64,000 nucleotides of DNA, taken from NCBI RefSeq assembly GCF_032681285.1, contig NZ_CP136336.1, positions 2,467,001-2,531,000 on the forward strand, written 5' to 3'. Positions within the stretch are counted from its first letter, which is position 1, and the number at the start of each line of letters is the position of its first letter. The DNA comes from Piscinibacter gummiphilus (GTDB lineage Bacteria > Pseudomonadota > Gammaproteobacteria > Burkholderiales > Burkholderiaceae_C). The notes beneath the pieces are model-generated. The model did not search any database, was not told where the DNA came from, and was given only the letters and a program-made list of their open reading frames with translations. The position numbers were made by a program, and so were the translations under genes. Of the stretch, positions 29,469 to 40,607 are shown piece by piece.

Positions 29469-31781
29469 ATGCGCAATCTCCCTGTCTCGCCACGCCTCCG
29501 CCTGTCGTACTTCCGTCCCAGCGTCCTGTCGATTGCCTTGGGGTTGGCCTTGCAGGCCGGGTCGGCCTGGGCCGTCGCACCGTTCGTGCTGAAGGACATC
29601 CGCGTCGAAGGCCTGCAGCGCTCCGATGCGGGCACCGTGTTCGCTTCCCTGCCGTTCCGCATCGGTGACACCTACACCGACGAAAAAGGCGCGGCGGCCT
29701 TGCGGGCACTTTTCGCGACCGGCCTCTTCAAGGACGTTCGCGTCGAGGTCGATGGCGATGTCGTCGTGGTGATCGTCGACGAGCGCGCCGTCATCGCCAA
29801 CATCGACTTCGTGGGCTTGAAGGAGTTCGACAAGGACGTGCTCATCAAGTCGCTGAAGGACTTCGGCATTGGCGAAGGCCTGCCCTTCGACAAGGCCCTG
29901 GCCGACCGCGCCGAGCAGGAATTGAAGCGTCAATACCTGACGAAGAGCCTCTACGCCGCCGAGGTGGTGACCACCGTCACGCCGCAAGAGCGCAACCGCG
30001 TCAACGTGACCTTCACCATCACCGAAGGCGGCCCTTCGCGCATCCGCGACATCCGCATCCTCGGCAACAAGGCGTTCTCGGAAGGCACGCTCACCGGGCT
30101 CTTCGACCTCAATGACGGCAGCTGGCTCAACTGGTACACCAAGGGCGACCGTTATTCGCGCTCGAAGCTCACGGCGGATCTGGAGACGCTGCGCTCGTAC
30201 TACCTGAATCGCGGCTACCTCGAATTCGCGATCGAGTCGACCGAGGTGAGCATCTCCGGCGACAAGCAGGACATCACGATCACCGTCAACATCCGCGAAG
30301 GCCAGCCCTACACGGTCACCGGTGTGAAGCTCGAGGGGGACTACCTCGGCAAGGAAGACGAATTCAAGTCGCTGGTCAAGATCGAGCCGGGTGAGCCTTA
30401 TCGCGCCGAATCGGTGGCCGACACTTCGAAGGCCTTCACCGACCGCTTCGGCACCTACGGCTACGCCTTCGCGCGTGTCGATGCTCGCCCCGACATCGAC
30501 CGTGCGACCGGGCAGGTGGTGCTTGTACTTGTAGCCGACCCGCAGCGCCGCGTCTACGTGCGCCGCATCAACGTTGCCGGCAACAGCCGCACTCGCGACG
30601 AAGTGATCCGCCGCGAGTTCCGCCAGTTTGAATCGTCCTGGTACGACGGCAACCGCATCAAGCTGTCGCGCGACCGGGTCGACCGCCTGGGCTACTTCAA
30701 GGAAGTCAACATCGAGACCAACGAGGTGCCCGGGTCGCCCGACCAGGTGGATCTCACGCTGACGGTTGTCGAGAAGCCGACGGGCAACCTGTCGCTGGGC
30801 GCTGGCTTCTCAAGCGCCGACAAGCTCGCGCTGTCGGCGTCGATTAAGCAGGACAACGTCTTCGGGACCGGCAACTACCTCGGCATCGACATCAATACCA
30901 GCAAGTCGGCCCGCACGCTGGTGGTGAGCGCGGTCGACCCGTACTTCACCATCGATGGCATCTCGCGTGCGGTGGACGTTTTCTACCGCACCCAGAAGCC
31001 GATCAACAGCCAGGGTGAGGAGTACGAGTTCATCACCCCCGGCGCTTCCATCAAGTTCGGGGTGCCGTTCAGCGAGTACGACACGGTCTTCTTTGGCGCT
31101 GGCATCGAGCAGACGAAGATCAAGGGCAGCTTCGGAATGCCTGAGACTTACGTGCAGCACATCGCGCAATACGGCGAAAAGACCACATCGGTGCCAATCA
31201 CCATTGGCTGGACGCGTGACGGCCGCGACAGCGCTCTGGTGCCCAACGAAGGCAGCTACAAGCGAGTCAACGTCGAGTGGGGTGCCGCCGCAGATACGCG
31301 CTACCTCCGGACCAACCTGCAATACCAGCACTACTGGCCTCTGTCGAAGAGATACACCTTTGCTGTCAACGCCGAACTGGGCTGGGGCGAGGGTCTGCAG
31401 GACAAGCCCTATCCGGTGTTCAAGCGTTTCTATGGAGGCGGCCTGGGCACCGTCCGGGCGTTCGACCAAGGCACTCTGGGCCCAGTGGACGTACAGGGTG
31501 GCTACATCGGCGGCACGCGGCGCCTGAACCTCAACAGCGAGCTCTATCTGCCAGTGCCCGGTGCCGGGAACGACCGCACGCTGCGCTTCTTCGCATACCT
31601 CGACGCCGGCAACGTGTGGGACGACAAGAGTGCCCTCGACCCACTGCGCGTCTCGGCTGGCCTGGGCCTGAGCTGGGTGTCCCCGGTCGGCCCGCTCAAG
31701 CTCAGCTGGGGCAAGCCGCTTCGCTACGAGCGCACGGATAGAATCCAGCGTCTCCAATTCCAGATCGGGACCGCGTTCTAA
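29469..31781 (+). CDS. bamA: Outer-membrane protein assembly factor BamA
   Basis: A 770-residue Omp85 protein, the core of the BAM complex. A signal peptide of about 35 residues ends at SAWA. Five POTRA domains span about 40-440, followed by a 16-strand barrel that ends in a terminal phenylalanine (QFQIGTAF), the beta-signal. The loop-6 motif, VRGF in almost all Omp85 proteins, reads VRAF here (R663-A664-F665). The stop overlaps the skp start by one base (TAATG). Confidence 0.97.
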   Translation: MRNLPVSPRLRLSYFRPSVLSIALGLALQAGSAWAVAPFVLKDIRVEGLQRSDAGTVFASLPFRIGDTYTDEKGAAALRALFATGLFKDVRVEVDGDVVVVIVDERAVIANIDFVGLKEFDKDVLIKSLKDFGIGEGLPFDKALADRAEQELKRQYLTKSLYAAEVVTTVTPQERNRVNVTFTITEGGPSRIRDIRILGNKAFSEGTLTGLFDLNDGSWLNWYTKGDRYSRSKLTADLETLRSYYLNRGYLEFAIESTEVSISGDKQDITITVNIREGQPYTVTGVKLEGDYLGKEDEFKSLVKIEPGEPYRAESVADTSKAFTDRFGTYGYAFARVDARPDIDRATGQVVLVLVADPQRRVYVRRINVAGNSRTRDEVIRREFRQFESSWYDGNRIKLSRDRVDRLGYFKEVNIETNEVPGSPDQVDLTLTVVEKPTGNLSLGAGFSSADKLALSASIKQDNVFGTGNYLGIDINTSKSARTLVVSAVDPYFTIDGISRAVDVFYRTQKPINSQGEEYEFITPGASIKFGVPFSEYDTVFFGAGIEQTKIKGSFGMPETYVQHIAQYGEKTTSVPITIGWTRDGRDSALVPNEGSYKRVNVEWGAAADTRYLRTNLQYQHYWPLSKRYTFAVNAELGWGEGLQDKPYPVFKRFYGGGLGTVRAFDQGTLGPVDVQGGYIGGTRRLNLNSELYLPVPGAGNDRTLRFFAYLDAGNVWDDKSALDPLRVSAGLGLSWVSPVGPLKLSWGKPLRYERTDRIQRLQFQIGTAF

Positions 31782-32296
31782 TGAGCAGCTCATCCATCAA
31801 GTCGGTGATCTTTGCCGTCTGCCTGGTCGTTGCCGCCTCGCTCGCGCACGCCCAGAGTGTGAAGATCGCCTATGTCAACAGCGACAAGGTGATGCGCGAT
31901 GCGCTCCCCAACCAGGCCGGCTGGGTGAAGCTGGAGGCGGATTTCAATCGGCGCGAGAAAGAACTCACCGAACTCAACAGCAAGCTGAAGGCGGCGGCCA
32001 CGAAGCTGGACCGTGAAAGCGTCTCGCTGCCTGACGCCGAGCGTGAACGCCGCCAGCGCGAGCTGATCGATCAGGATCGTGAGTTGCAGCGCAAGCAGCG
32101 CACCTACCGCGAAGACCTCGCCCAGCGCCGCAACGACGAAATGATCGCGCTGCGCGAGCGGGTGCTGGCGGTGATCCGCCAGATCGCCGAAAAAGAGAAC
32201 TACGACCTCGTGGTCCAGGAAGCCTTCCACGCCAGCCCGCGCATCGACATCACTGACAGCGTGATCAAAAAGCTCAACGAACCAGTCGGAAAGTAG
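31781..32296 (+). CDS. skp: Periplasmic chaperone Skp/OmpH
   Basis: A 171-residue chaperone for unfolded outer-membrane proteins. The signal peptide cleaves after ASLAHA (about residue 23); SVKIAYVNSDKVMRDA forms the body strand and a long charged coiled coil follows, about 60-140, the jellyfish tentacles of the trimer. Translation is coupled to bamA by TAATG. Confidence 0.93.
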   Translation: MSSSSIKSVIFAVCLVVAASLAHAQSVKIAYVNSDKVMRDALPNQAGWVKLEADFNRREKELTELNSKLKAAATKLDRESVSLPDAERERRQRELIDQDRELQRKQRTYREDLAQRRNDEMIALRERVLAVIRQIAEKENYDLVVQEAFHASPRIDITDSVIKKLNEPVGK

Positions 32297-32299
32297 GCG

Positions 32300-33331
32300 G
32301 TGGCTGAGGCTGCCACACTGGGTGAGATCGCCTCGCACCTGGGGGGCGAGCTGATCGGCGATCCTGCCCACCGCATCACGCGCATCGGGCCCCTGGAAGG
32401 CGCCACGCCGTCCACAATTTCGTTTCTTTCCAACCCGAAGTACCAGAGCCAGTTGGCCAGCTCCGAAGCGGGCTGCGTGATCGTTGGCCCGGCGTCCCGC
32501 GACGCGGCCATCGCGCGCGGCGCAACGCTGGTGACGGCCGACGCCTATCTCTCGTTTGCGCACCTCACGCAATGGTGGGCAGCGCGCAGCCGCCCGCGCG
32601 ATCTGCCGGGCATCCATCCGAGCGCTGCCATCGACCCCTCGGCGCAGGTGGCCAAGTCGGCAAGCATCGGCCCGTTCGTCGTCATCGAAGCCGGCGCGGT
32701 GATCGAGGAAGACGCGGTGATCGGAGCCCACTGTTTCATCGGGCGAGACGCCAGGGTGGGGTGGGGTACGCGCCTGTCGGCGCGTGTGACGCTCATGCAC
32801 GGAAGTCAGATCGGCGCGCGCGGCATAGTGCACAGTGGTGTCGTGCTGGGCGCCGACGGGTTCGGCTTCGCGGCCAGCCCGAGCGGTGCCGTCAAGATCG
32901 AGCAACTGGGCAACGTGCGCATCGGCAACGATGTCGAGATCGGCGCCAACACCTGCATCGACCGCGGTGCGCTCGACGACACCGTCATTGAAGACGGCGT
33001 GAAGATCGACAACCTCGTCCAGATCGGCCACAACTGCCGCATCGGCGCACACACCGCCATCGCGGGCTGCACGGGCATCGCCGGCAGCTCGATCATCGGC
33101 AGCCGCTGCATCATCGGCGGCGCCGCCATGATCACCGGCCACCTCAAGATCTGCGATGGCACCGTGATCTCATCGTGCACCGCAGTGACACGCTCGATCC
33201 TCAAGCCGGGAACGTACAGCGGCCTCTTCCCCATGGACGACAATGCGACCTGGGAAAAGAACGCGGCCACGCTGCGCAATCTGCATGCATTGAGGGAGCG
33301 CCTGCGCGCCCTTGAAAAGAAGACCCCATGA
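32300..33331 (+). CDS. lpxD: UDP-3-O-(3-hydroxyacyl)glucosamine N-acyltransferase LpxD
   Basis: A 343-residue left-handed beta-helix acyltransferase, third step of lipid A synthesis. The N-terminal uridine-binding domain is about residues 1-100 ([13 protein letters not shown]). Hexapeptide repeats fill the remainder, with catalytic-type [15 protein letters not shown] at about 238-252. The start is GTG 32300, four bases after skp. The stop overlaps fabZ (ATGA). Confidence 0.96.
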   Translation: MAEAATLGEIASHLGGELIGDPAHRITRIGPLEGATPSTISFLSNPKYQSQLASSEAGCVIVGPASRDAAIARGATLVTADAYLSFAHLTQWWAARSRPRDLPGIHPSAAIDPSAQVAKSASIGPFVVIEAGAVIEEDAVIGAHCFIGRDARVGWGTRLSARVTLMHGSQIGARGIVHSGVVLGADGFGFAASPSGAVKIEQLGNVRIGNDVEIGANTCIDRGALDDTVIEDGVKIDNLVQIGHNCRIGAHTAIAGCTGIAGSSIIGSRCIIGGAAMITGHLKICDGTVISSCTAVTRSILKPGTYSGLFPMDDNATWEKNAATLRNLHALRERLRALEKKTP

Positions 33332-33777
33332 CGACCATGATCGACATCCACCAAATCCTGAAGACGCTGCCGCACCGCTACCCCATCTTGTTGGTGGACC
33401 GGGTGCTGTCGCTCGAGAAGAACAAGCGCATCCAGGCGATCAAGAACGTCAGCATCAACGAGCCGTACTTCAACGGCCACTTCCCGCACCGCCCGGTGAT
33501 GCCGGGCGTGCTGATGCTGGAAGCGCTGGCCCAGGCCGCGGCCATCCTTGCCATCGAGACGATGGGCATCAAGCTCGACGACCAGACCGTCTTCTATTTC
33601 GCCGGCATCGACGGTGCTCGCTTCAAGCGCCCGGTGGAGCCCGGTGACCAACTCGTGCTTGAAGTCGACCTCGACCGCATGAAGGCCGGCGTGTGCCGCT
33701 TCAAGGCGCGCGGCCTGGTTGCTGGCGAACTGGCCGTCGAAGCCGAACTCACCTGCACCATGCGCCGCGTGGCGTGA
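33328..33777 (+). CDS. fabZ: 3-hydroxyacyl-ACP dehydratase FabZ
   Basis: A 149-residue hot-dog-fold dehydratase of fatty acid elongation. [21 protein letters not shown] contains the catalytic histidine and glutamate. [12 protein letters not shown] is the conserved N-terminal strand. FabZ competes with LpxA/LpxD for 3-hydroxyacyl-ACP, and its position between those genes is classical. Confidence 0.97.
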   Translation: MTTMIDIHQILKTLPHRYPILLVDRVLSLEKNKRIQAIKNVSINEPYFNGHFPHRPVMPGVLMLEALAQAAAILAIETMGIKLDDQTVFYFAGIDGARFKRPVEPGDQLVLEVDLDRMKAGVCRFKARGLVAGELAVEAELTCTMRRVA

Positions 33778-33793
33778 CGGCGGAGGGCTCGCG

Positions 33794-34579
33794 ATGAGCA
33801 ACAACATCCACCCGACCGCGATCGTCGACCCGAAGGCACAACTCGCGGGCTCGGTGACGGTGGGCCCGTATGCGGTGATCGGCCCCGAGGTGCGCATCGG
33901 TGAAGGCACGACCGTCGGGCCGCACTGCGTGATCGAAGGCCGCACGACGATCGGCCGCGACAACAAGCTCTACCAGTTCAGCTCCATCGGCGCGATGCCG
34001 CAGGACATGTCGCATGGCGGCGAAGTCACCGAACTCGTGATCGGCGATCGCAACACCATCCGCGAGTTCTGCACTTTCAACACCGGCACCTTCAAGGAGC
34101 AGGGTGTGACCCGGGTTGGCAGTGACAACTGGATCATGGCTTACGTCCACCTCGCGCATGACGTGCGCGTGGGCAGCCATACGGTGCTGGCCAACAACGT
34201 GACGCTCGCGGGCCATGTTCACGTGGGTGACTGGGCCGTCATCGGTGGACTGTCGGGCGTGCATCAGTTCGTGCACGTCGGTGCGCACACGATGATCGGC
34301 TTCCAGGGCCATGTGGCTCAGGATGTCGCACCCTTCATGACGGTCGACGGCAACCCCCTGGCCGTGCGTGCAGTGAATCTCACCGGCCTCAAGCGTCGCG
34401 GCTTCAGCGATGAGCGCCAACGGGTGATCCGTCAGATGCACAAGCTGATCTTCCGCAGCGGTGCCACGCTCGACCAGGCCAAGGCCGAAGTCGAAGGTCT
34501 GAGGGGGCAGGGCGGAGACGAAGACATCCAGACCATGCTGGATTTCCTCGCCGCGTCCACCCGCGGCCTCGTGCGCTGA
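33794..34579 (+). CDS. lpxA: UDP-N-acetylglucosamine O-acyltransferase LpxA
   Basis: A 261-residue hexapeptide-repeat enzyme, first step of lipid A synthesis. ATG 33794 follows [35 protein letters not shown] contains the catalytic histidine at about residue 120 (positions 34149-34160), and GLKRRGF marks the start of the C-terminal helical domain. Length is normal. Confidence 0.96.
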   Translation: MSNNIHPTAIVDPKAQLAGSVTVGPYAVIGPEVRIGEGTTVGPHCVIEGRTTIGRDNKLYQFSSIGAMPQDMSHGGEVTELVIGDRNTIREFCTFNTGTFKEQGVTRVGSDNWIMAYVHLAHDVRVGSHTVLANNVTLAGHVHVGDWAVIGGLSGVHQFVHVGAHTMIGFQGHVAQDVAPFMTVDGNPLAVRAVNLTGLKRRGFSDERQRVIRQMHKLIFRSGATLDQAKAEVEGLRGQGGDEDIQTMLDFLAASTRGLVR

Positions 34580-34593
34580 ACTGCGGGCTACCG

Positions 34594-35742
34594 ATGACAG
34601 TGACGACAGGCCCTCGCCTGGGCATGGTGGCCGGCGAAACCTCGGGGGATCTGCTGGCGGGCCTTCTGCTCGGAGGTCTGAAATCACGTTGGCCCGACCT
34701 GGCCAGCTTCGGCATCGGTGGCCCACGCATGGCCGAGCATGGGTTCGACGCCTGGTGGCCGCACGAGAAGTTGGCGGTGCGTGGCTATGTCGAGGTGCTG
34801 CGCCACTACCGCGAGCTGGTCGGCATCCGCAATGCGCTGGGCGACCGTTTGCTCAAGGAGCGGCCTGATGCCTTCATCGGCGTCGATGCCCCCGACTTCA
34901 ACCTCGGCCTGGAGACACGCCTCAAGTCGGCCGGCATCAAGACCGTGCACTTCATCAGCCCGTCGATCTGGGCCTGGCGCGGCAAGCGCATCGAGAAGAT
35001 CCGCGCTGCGGCCGACCATGTGCTGTGCATCTTCCCGTTTGAGCCGGAGATCTATGCAAAGCATGGCATCGCCGCGAGCTACGTGGGTCACCCGCTGGCC
35101 GATGCCATTCCGGTCGAGGTGCCGCGTGCTGCCTCGCGGGTCGCGCTCGGGCTTGACGCCGATGTGCAGGTGGTAGCTTTGTTGCCCGGCAGCCGCCGCT
35201 CCGAGATCCAGTACAACGCGCCGCGCGTGCTTGCTGCTGCGCAGTTGATGAAGCGCGAACGCCCGGGCCTGCGCTTCGTGCTGCCTGCGGTGCCGAGCCT
35301 GCGCTCGATGATCGACCCGCTGGTGGCGCAGTACGCACCCGGAGCCGGCGTCCAGGTGCTGAACGGGATGTCGCACCAGGCGCTCGGCGCCTGCGATGTG
35401 ACGCTCATCGCCAGCGGCACCGCCACGCTCGAGGCTGCGCTCTTCAAGCGGCCCATGGTCATCACCTACGTGATGCACTGGCTGACCTATCAGCTCATGA
35501 AGCGCATGGCCTACCAGCCCTGGGTGGGCCTGCCCAACATTCTGTTGCGCGACTTTGCCGTGCCGGAGTTGCTGCAAGCCGAGGCGACCCCCGACAATCT
35601 CGCTCGCGCCGCTTTCAAGTGGCTGGACGATCCCGAGGCGGGTGCCTCGCTGGTCCGGCGCTTCGAAGGCCTGCACCAGCAATTGCGCTGCAACACCGCC
35701 CAAGCCGCCACCGATGCCATCGAAAAAGTCCTCCGTGCCTGA
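34594..35742 (+). CDS. lpxB: Lipid-A-disaccharide synthase LpxB
   Basis: A 382-residue GT-B glycosyltransferase joining UDP-diacylglucosamine and lipid [14 protein letters not shown] is the N-terminal signature; [22 protein letters not shown] and [10 protein letters not shown] follow; [16 protein letters not shown] lies in the nucleotide site. It overlaps the GTG start of rnhB. Confidence 0.97.
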   Translation: MTVTTGPRLGMVAGETSGDLLAGLLLGGLKSRWPDLASFGIGGPRMAEHGFDAWWPHEKLAVRGYVEVLRHYRELVGIRNALGDRLLKERPDAFIGVDAPDFNLGLETRLKSAGIKTVHFISPSIWAWRGKRIEKIRAAADHVLCIFPFEPEIYAKHGIAASYVGHPLADAIPVEVPRAASRVALGLDADVQVVALLPGSRRSEIQYNAPRVLAAAQLMKRERPGLRFVLPAVPSLRSMIDPLVAQYAPGAGVQVLNGMSHQALGACDVTLIASGTATLEAALFKRPMVITYVMHWLTYQLMKRMAYQPWVGLPNILLRDFAVPELLQAEATPDNLARAAFKWLDDPEAGASLVRRFEGLHQQLRCNTAQAATDAIEKVLRA

Positions 35743-36337
35743 ACAGCTCGGCCTGAGCTTCGATGTGATCGGGCTCGTCGCGGGTGTCGATGAAGCGGGG
35801 CGCGGCCCGCTGGCCGGCCCGGTGGTGGCCGCGGCCGTGATCCTCGATGAGCTGAAGCCCATCCGTGGGCTCAAGGATTCGAAGCTGCTCACGGCGCTCG
35901 CGCGTGAGCGCCTCTACGACGAGATCCGCGCCAAGGCGCTGTGCTGCTCGATCGCCGAAGCCTCGGTCGAAGAGATCGACACGCTCAACATCCTGCATGC
36001 GACGATGCTCGCGATGAAGCGCGCCGTCGAAGGTCTGCGCCTGAAACCCGGCAAGGTGCTGGTCGACGGCAACCGCTTGCCGGTGCTCAAGATCGCGGCA
36101 GAGGCCATCGTCAAGGGCGATGCCAAGGTGAAGTCGATCTCGGCGGCCTCGATCCTCGCCAAGGTGCATCGCGATCGGCTGTGCCTCTCCTTGCACGAGG
36201 CCCATCCGCAATACGGTTTCGACGGGCACAAGGGCTACGCGACCGCCGAGCACCTGGCGGCCTTGCGTGCGCACGGCGCCTGCGTGCACCACCGACGCTC
36301 GTTCGCGCCGGTGCGCGAAGCGCTCGAAGGGCCCTGA
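35735..36337 (+). CDS. rnhB: Ribonuclease HII
   Basis: A 200-residue type 2 RNase H that removes ribonucleotides from [19 protein letters not shown] carries the DEAGRG catalytic motif; LKDSKLLT and the later HRD region are also present. The GTG at 35735, overlapping the last codons of lpxB, is the only start that gives a family-like N-terminus ([10 protein letters not shown]). Confidence 0.95.
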   Translation: MPEQLGLSFDVIGLVAGVDEAGRGPLAGPVVAAAVILDELKPIRGLKDSKLLTALARERLYDEIRAKALCCSIAEASVEEIDTLNILHATMLAMKRAVEGLRLKPGKVLVDGNRLPVLKIAAEAIVKGDAKVKSISAASILAKVHRDRLCLSLHEAHPQYGFDGHKGYATAEHLAALRAHGACVHHRRSFAPVREALEGP

Positions 36338-36338
36338 C

Positions 36339-37112
36339 GTGGCCGACGTCAAGGCGATCAGTTCGCGCGACAACCCTTTGCTCGTGCGCCTACGCAAGCT
36401 CGCGAGCGACCCGGCTGGATATCGCAAGCTCGGTCAACTGTGGATCGAAGGCGATCACCTGTGTTCGGCACTGCTGCAGCGCGGTGGCCAGCCGGCACAC
36501 GCACTGATCTCGGAAGATGCCTGGGCACAGCCGGCGCTGCGAGACATCGCCAACCAGGCGCAGGCCGTCGCGGTGCTGCCCGCGTCATTGATGGCGGGCA
36601 TCAGCTCGCTCGAATCGCCAGCGTCCATCGGTTTCGTCGCCGACTGGTCCGGCGCGGGTGAGCTTCAGCCCCATGCGCCCAGCGTGGTGCTTGACCGGCT
36701 GCAGGATGCCGGCAACGTCGGCACCATCTTGCGCACGGCTGCAGCCTTCGGCTTCACCCAATGTGTGGCCCTGAAAGGCACCGCGGCGCTTTGGTCGGGC
36801 AAGGTGCTGCGCGCCGGCATGGGCGCGCATTTCGGCCTCAACCTCGTCGAGCTGGCCGGTGACGCGCAACTCGATGCCCTGCGCGTGCCCTTGATCGCCA
36901 CCAGCTCGCACGCGCAGCGTGCGTTGCACGAAGTCGACCTGCCCTGGCCCTGCGCCTGGGTGATGGGCCACGAAGGGCAGGGGGTGTCTGCGGCGCTCGA
37001 GGCCCGCTGCTCCCTGACCCTGCGCATTGCGCAGCCGGGTGGCGAGGAGTCGCTCAACGTGGCCGCCGCCGCGGCCGTCTGCCTTTACGAATCGACCCGC
37101 CAGCGGATTTAG
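36339..37112 (+). CDS. SpoU/TrmH-family RNA 2'-O-methyltransferase
   Basis: A 257-residue SPOUT methyltransferase. An N-terminal L30e-like substrate-binding domain covers about residues 1-95. The three SpoU motifs follow: LQDAGNVGTILRTAAAFG, WVMGHEGQGVS, and RIAQPGGEESLNVAAAAAV, which form the knotted SAM site. Likely rRNA or tRNA ribose methylation, but the target is not readable. GTG 36339 lies directly after the rnhB stop. The 3' end overlaps ppsR on the opposite strand by 4 bp. Confidence 0.9.
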   Translation: MADVKAISSRDNPLLVRLRKLASDPAGYRKLGQLWIEGDHLCSALLQRGGQPAHALISEDAWAQPALRDIANQAQAVAVLPASLMAGISSLESPASIGFVADWSGAGELQPHAPSVVLDRLQDAGNVGTILRTAAAFGFTQCVALKGTAALWSGKVLRAGMGAHFGLNLVELAGDAQLDALRVPLIATSSHAQRALHEVDLPWPCAWVMGHEGQGVSAALEARCSLTLRIAQPGGEESLNVAAAAAVCLYESTRQRI

Positions 37113-37927
37113 TACATCAGCCGGTCGGGCCGGATGTCTCGCAGGATGGTGGTGGCGATCTCTTCGATCGACTTGTGCGTGGACGACAACCACGAGATGC
37201 CCTCGCGACGCATCATCTGCTCGGCCTGCGCGACCTCGCGGCGGCAGTTTTCCAGGTTCGCATACTGGCTGTTGGGCCGGCGCTCGTTGCGGATCTCCGA
37301 GAGACGCTCGGGCGCAATGGTGAGGCCGAAGCATTTCGCCTTGTGCGGCGCGAGGCTCTTGGGCAACTCGTTGCGCTCGAAGTCTTCGGGGATCAGCGGG
37401 TAGTTCGCGGCCTTGATGCCGTGCTGCATGGCGAGGTACAGCGAGGTCGGCGTCTTGCCGCTGCGGCTGACGCCCACGAGGATCACGTCCGCCTGCTCCA
37501 GGTTCTTGGCCGACTGGCCGTCGTCATGGGCCAGCGAGAAGTTGATCGCCTCGATGCGGTCGGTGTACTCCTGGCTCTTCGACACATCGGCGAAGCGCCC
37601 GATGCGGTGGTTGGACTTCACACCGAATTCGGCTTCCAGCGGCTCGATGAAGGTGTTGAACATGTCCAGCACCATGCCCTTGCTGGCCTTGAGCACGCCC
37701 AGCATGTCGGGGTCCACGAGGGTCAGGAAGACCACCGGCCGCACGCCTTCGAGTTCAGCCGTCTGGTTGATCTCGCGCACCACCTGGTGTGCCTTGTCGA
37801 GGGTGTCGATGAAGGGGCGTCTCACGTGGCGTGGCTTGCCCGGGAACTGCGCCAGGATCGAGTTGCCGAAGGTTTCGGCGGTGATGCCGGTGCCGTCAGA
37901 GACAAAGTACACAGTGCGGTTCGGCAT
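37109..37927 (-). CDS. ppsR: PEP synthase regulatory protein, bifunctional kinase/pyrophosphorylase (DUF299)
   Basis: A 272-residue regulator that phosphorylates (ADP-dependent) and reactivates (Pi-dependent) PEP synthase. RTVYFVSDGTGITAETFGNS opens the protein and the P-loop VGVSRSGKTPTSLYLA lies at about residues 151-166. It is divergent from its target ppsA across a 207-bp regulatory gap, the usual linkage. Weak TATGAT is seen on the minus strand at 37961-37966. Confidence 0.95.
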   Translation of the reverse strand: MPNRTVYFVSDGTGITAETFGNSILAQFPGKPRHVRRPFIDTLDKAHQVVREINQTAELEGVRPVVFLTLVDPDMLGVLKASKGMVLDMFNTFIEPLEAEFGVKSNHRIGRFADVSKSQEYTDRIEAINFSLAHDDGQSAKNLEQADVILVGVSRSGKTPTSLYLAMQHGIKAANYPLIPEDFERNELPKSLAPHKAKCFGLTIAPERLSEIRNERRPNSQYANLENCRREVAQAEQMMRREGISWLSSTHKSIEEIATTILRDIRPDRLMY

Positions 37928-38134
37928 ATGGAATCTGGGACCGGGGAGTAAGGGGGTCGATCATAGGCAAATCGGGCCTAGAATCTTTTTTGACTCTTCC
38001 CAGTCGCACCAACGCATGCCACCGCCTGCACTCCAATCACAACTCGACACGCAGCGAGTCGCTTTGCCGCTTGAGCCCCTGATCGGCTCGCGGCGCTGGG
38101 AACACCCGGTTTACCAACATCACGGAGTTTTCCC
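37928..38134. promoter_or_regulatory. ppsR/ppsA divergent intergenic region with structured ppsA leader
   Basis: This 207-bp gap has no gene. It holds a TAGAAT candidate -10 for ppsA (37980-37985) and TATGAT for ppsR (minus, 37961-37966), neither with a convincing -35. Downstream, CCGC-GAGCC (38067-38077) pairs with GGCTC-GCGG (38085-38093) in a 9-bp bulged stem in the ppsA leader. CGGAG at about 38121 is the ppsA ribosome-binding site. Confidence 0.4.
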
Positions 38135-40534
38135 ATGTCTTCCATCAATCTGGCGACCGCCCTGGTCGTGCCGTTTGAACACCTGAGGATGACCGACGTC
38201 GAGTCGGTTGGCGGCAAGAACGCCTCCCTCGGCGAGATGATCAGCCAGCTGGCGGCCTCGGGCGTGCGGGTGCCCGGCGGCTTTGCCACCACGGCCCACG
38301 CCTTCCGGCGCTTCCTGGCGCACAACGGCCTGGCCGAGCGCATCAGCCAGCGCCTGGCCACCCTCAACACCGAAGACGTACGCGCGCTCGCCGAAGCCGG
38401 CGCCGAGATCCGCCGCTGGGTCGAAGACACCCCGTTCCCGGCCGACCTGCAAGACGCCATCACCACCGAGTTCGCCAAGCTCACCGCCGGCAACCCGGGG
38501 GCGTCCTTCGCCGTGCGCTCCTCGGCCACCGCCGAAGACCTGCCCGACGCCAGCTTCGCCGGCCAGCAGGAGACCTTCCTCAACGTCGTCGGCATCGACG
38601 ACGTGCTGCACAAGATGAAAGAGGTCTTCGCCAGCCTCTACAACGACCGCGCCATCAGCTACCGCGTCCACAAGGGCTTCGCCCACACCGACGTGGCCCT
38701 CTCCGCCGGCGTGCAGCGCATGGTCCGCTCCGACCTGGGGGCGGCCGGCGTCATGTTCACCATCGACACCGAAAGCGGCTTCAAGGACGTCGTCTTCATC
38801 ACCTCCAGCTACGGCCTCGGCGAAACCGTGGTGCAAGGCGCCGTCAACCCCGACGAGTTCTACGTCCACAAGCCCGCGCTCAAGAACGGCAAGCAGGCCA
38901 TCATCCGGCGCAACCTCGGCTCCAAGCTCATCAAGATGGAGTTCGCCAGCCCCGAGGAGAAGAAGGCCTCCGGCAAGCTCGTCAAGACGGTGGACACCGC
39001 CACCGAGCAGCGCAACCGCTACTCCTTGACCGACACCGACGTCACCGAACTCGCCCAATACGCCCTCATCATCGAGCAGCACTACGGCCGCCCGATGGAC
39101 ATCGAATGGGGCAAGGATGGCAGCGACGGCCAGCTCTACATCCTGCAGGCCCGCCCCGAGACGGTGAAGAGCCAGCAAGAAGGCAAGGCCGAGCAGCGCT
39201 ACAAGCTCAAAGGCACCGGCACCGTGCTCGCCGAAGGCCGCGCCATCGGCCAGAAGATCGGCACCGGCCCCGTGCGCATCGTGCACAGCCTGGCCGAGAT
39301 GGACAGCGTGCAGCCCGGTGACGTGCTCGTCACCGACATGACCGACCCCAACTGGGAGCCGGTGATGAAGCGGGCGAGTGCCATCGTCACCAACCGCGGC
39401 GGGCGCACCTGCCACGCCGCCATCATCGCCCGCGAACTCGGCATCCCCGCCGTGGTGGGCTGCGGCGACGCCACCGACACCCTCAAAGACGGCGCCCTCG
39501 TCACGGTCGCCTGCTCCGAGGGCGACACCGGCTACATCTACGACGGCCTGCTCGAGACCGAGATCACCGAGGTCGACCGCGGCGAGCTGCCGTACTGCCC
39601 CATCAAGATCATGATGAACGTGGGCAACCCCCAGCTCGCCTTCGACTTCGCCCAGATGCCCAACTCCGGCGTCGGCCTCGCCCGCCTCGAGTTCATCATC
39701 AACAACAACATCGGCGTGCACCCCAAGGCCATCCTCGACTACCCCAACATCGACATCGACCTCAAGAAGGCGGTCGAGTCGGTGGCCCGTGGCCACGCCT
39801 CGCCGCGCGCCTTCTACGTCGACAAGCTCACCGAAGGCGTGGCCACCATCGCGGCCGCCTTCTGGCCCAAGCCGGTGATCGTGCGCCTGTCCGACTTCAA
39901 GTCCAACGAGTACAGGAAGCTCATCGGCGGCAGCCGCTACGAGCCCGAAGAAGAAAACCCCATGCTCGGCTTCCGCGGCGCCTCGCGCTACGTGAGCGAC
40001 GGGTTCGGCGACGCCTTCTCGATGGAGTGCGAGGCCCTGAAACGTGTGCGCAACGACATGGGCCTGACCAATGTCGAGATCATGGTGCCCTTCGTCAGAA
40101 CGCTCGGCCAGGCCAAGCGCGTGACCGAGATGCTGGCCGAGAAGGGGCTCAAGCGCGGGCACGAGGGCCTGCGCATCATCATGATGTGCGAGATCCCGAG
40201 CAACGCCGTGCTGGCCGACCAGTTCCTCGAGTTCTTCGACGGCATGTCGATCGGCTCGAACGACCTGACCCAGCTCACCCTCGGCCTGGACCGCGACTCG
40301 GGCATGGAGATCCTGGCGGCCGACTTCGACGAGCGTGACCCGGCCGTGAAGGCGCTCATCTCGCGGGCCATCACGGCGTGCCGCGCGGTGGGCAAGTACG
40401 TGGGCATCTGCGGCCAGGGGCCCAGTGACCATGCGGACTTCGCCGACTGGCTCGCGGCCGAGGGCATCGTGTCGATTTCGTTGAACCCCGATACGGTGGT
40501 CGAGACCTGGAGACGCCTGGCCACGCGCCGCTGA
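38135..40534 (+). CDS. ppsA: Phosphoenolpyruvate synthase
   Basis: A 799-residue enzyme converting pyruvate, ATP and water to PEP, AMP and Pi for gluconeogenesis. In order: the N-terminal ATP-grasp domain ([12 protein letters not shown], then [21 protein letters not shown]), a swivelling phosphohistidine domain ([18 protein letters not shown], catalytic His near residue 429), and a C-terminal PEP-binding TIM barrel ([17 protein letters not shown]). Codon use is strongly C-ending even against neighbours, suggesting high expression. PpsR would phosphorylate the threonine next to the catalytic histidine (RTCH). Confidence 0.97.
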   Translation: MSSINLATALVVPFEHLRMTDVESVGGKNASLGEMISQLAASGVRVPGGFATTAHAFRRFLAHNGLAERISQRLATLNTEDVRALAEAGAEIRRWVEDTPFPADLQDAITTEFAKLTAGNPGASFAVRSSATAEDLPDASFAGQQETFLNVVGIDDVLHKMKEVFASLYNDRAISYRVHKGFAHTDVALSAGVQRMVRSDLGAAGVMFTIDTESGFKDVVFITSSYGLGETVVQGAVNPDEFYVHKPALKNGKQAIIRRNLGSKLIKMEFASPEEKKASGKLVKTVDTATEQRNRYSLTDTDVTELAQYALIIEQHYGRPMDIEWGKDGSDGQLYILQARPETVKSQQEGKAEQRYKLKGTGTVLAEGRAIGQKIGTGPVRIVHSLAEMDSVQPGDVLVTDMTDPNWEPVMKRASAIVTNRGGRTCHAAIIARELGIPAVVGCGDATDTLKDGALVTVACSEGDTGYIYDGLLETEITEVDRGELPYCPIKIMMNVGNPQLAFDFAQMPNSGVGLARLEFIINNNIGVHPKAILDYPNIDIDLKKAVESVARGHASPRAFYVDKLTEGVATIAAAFWPKPVIVRLSDFKSNEYRKLIGGSRYEPEEENPMLGFRGASRYVSDGFGDAFSMECEALKRVRNDMGLTNVEIMVPFVRTLGQAKRVTEMLAEKGLKRGHEGLRIIMMCEIPSNAVLADQFLEFFDGMSIGSNDLTQLTLGLDRDSGMEILAADFDERDPAVKALISRAITACRAVGKYVGICGQGPSDHADFADWLAAEGIVSISLNPDTVVETWRRLATRR

Positions 40535-40572
40535 TCGCCCACACACGCCTCGGCGAGGGTAGATGAGGATGG

Positions 40573-40594
40573 CACGGGGCCGCCGCGCCCCGTG
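40573..40594 (+). terminator. GC hairpin between ppsA and the symporter gene
   Basis: CACGGGGC and GCCCCGTG pair perfectly (8 bp) with loop CGCCGC in the 73-bp gap. No T-tract follows, so its role as a terminator is doubtful. Confidence 0.35.
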
Positions 40595-40607
40595 AGAATG
40601 GCCCGCC

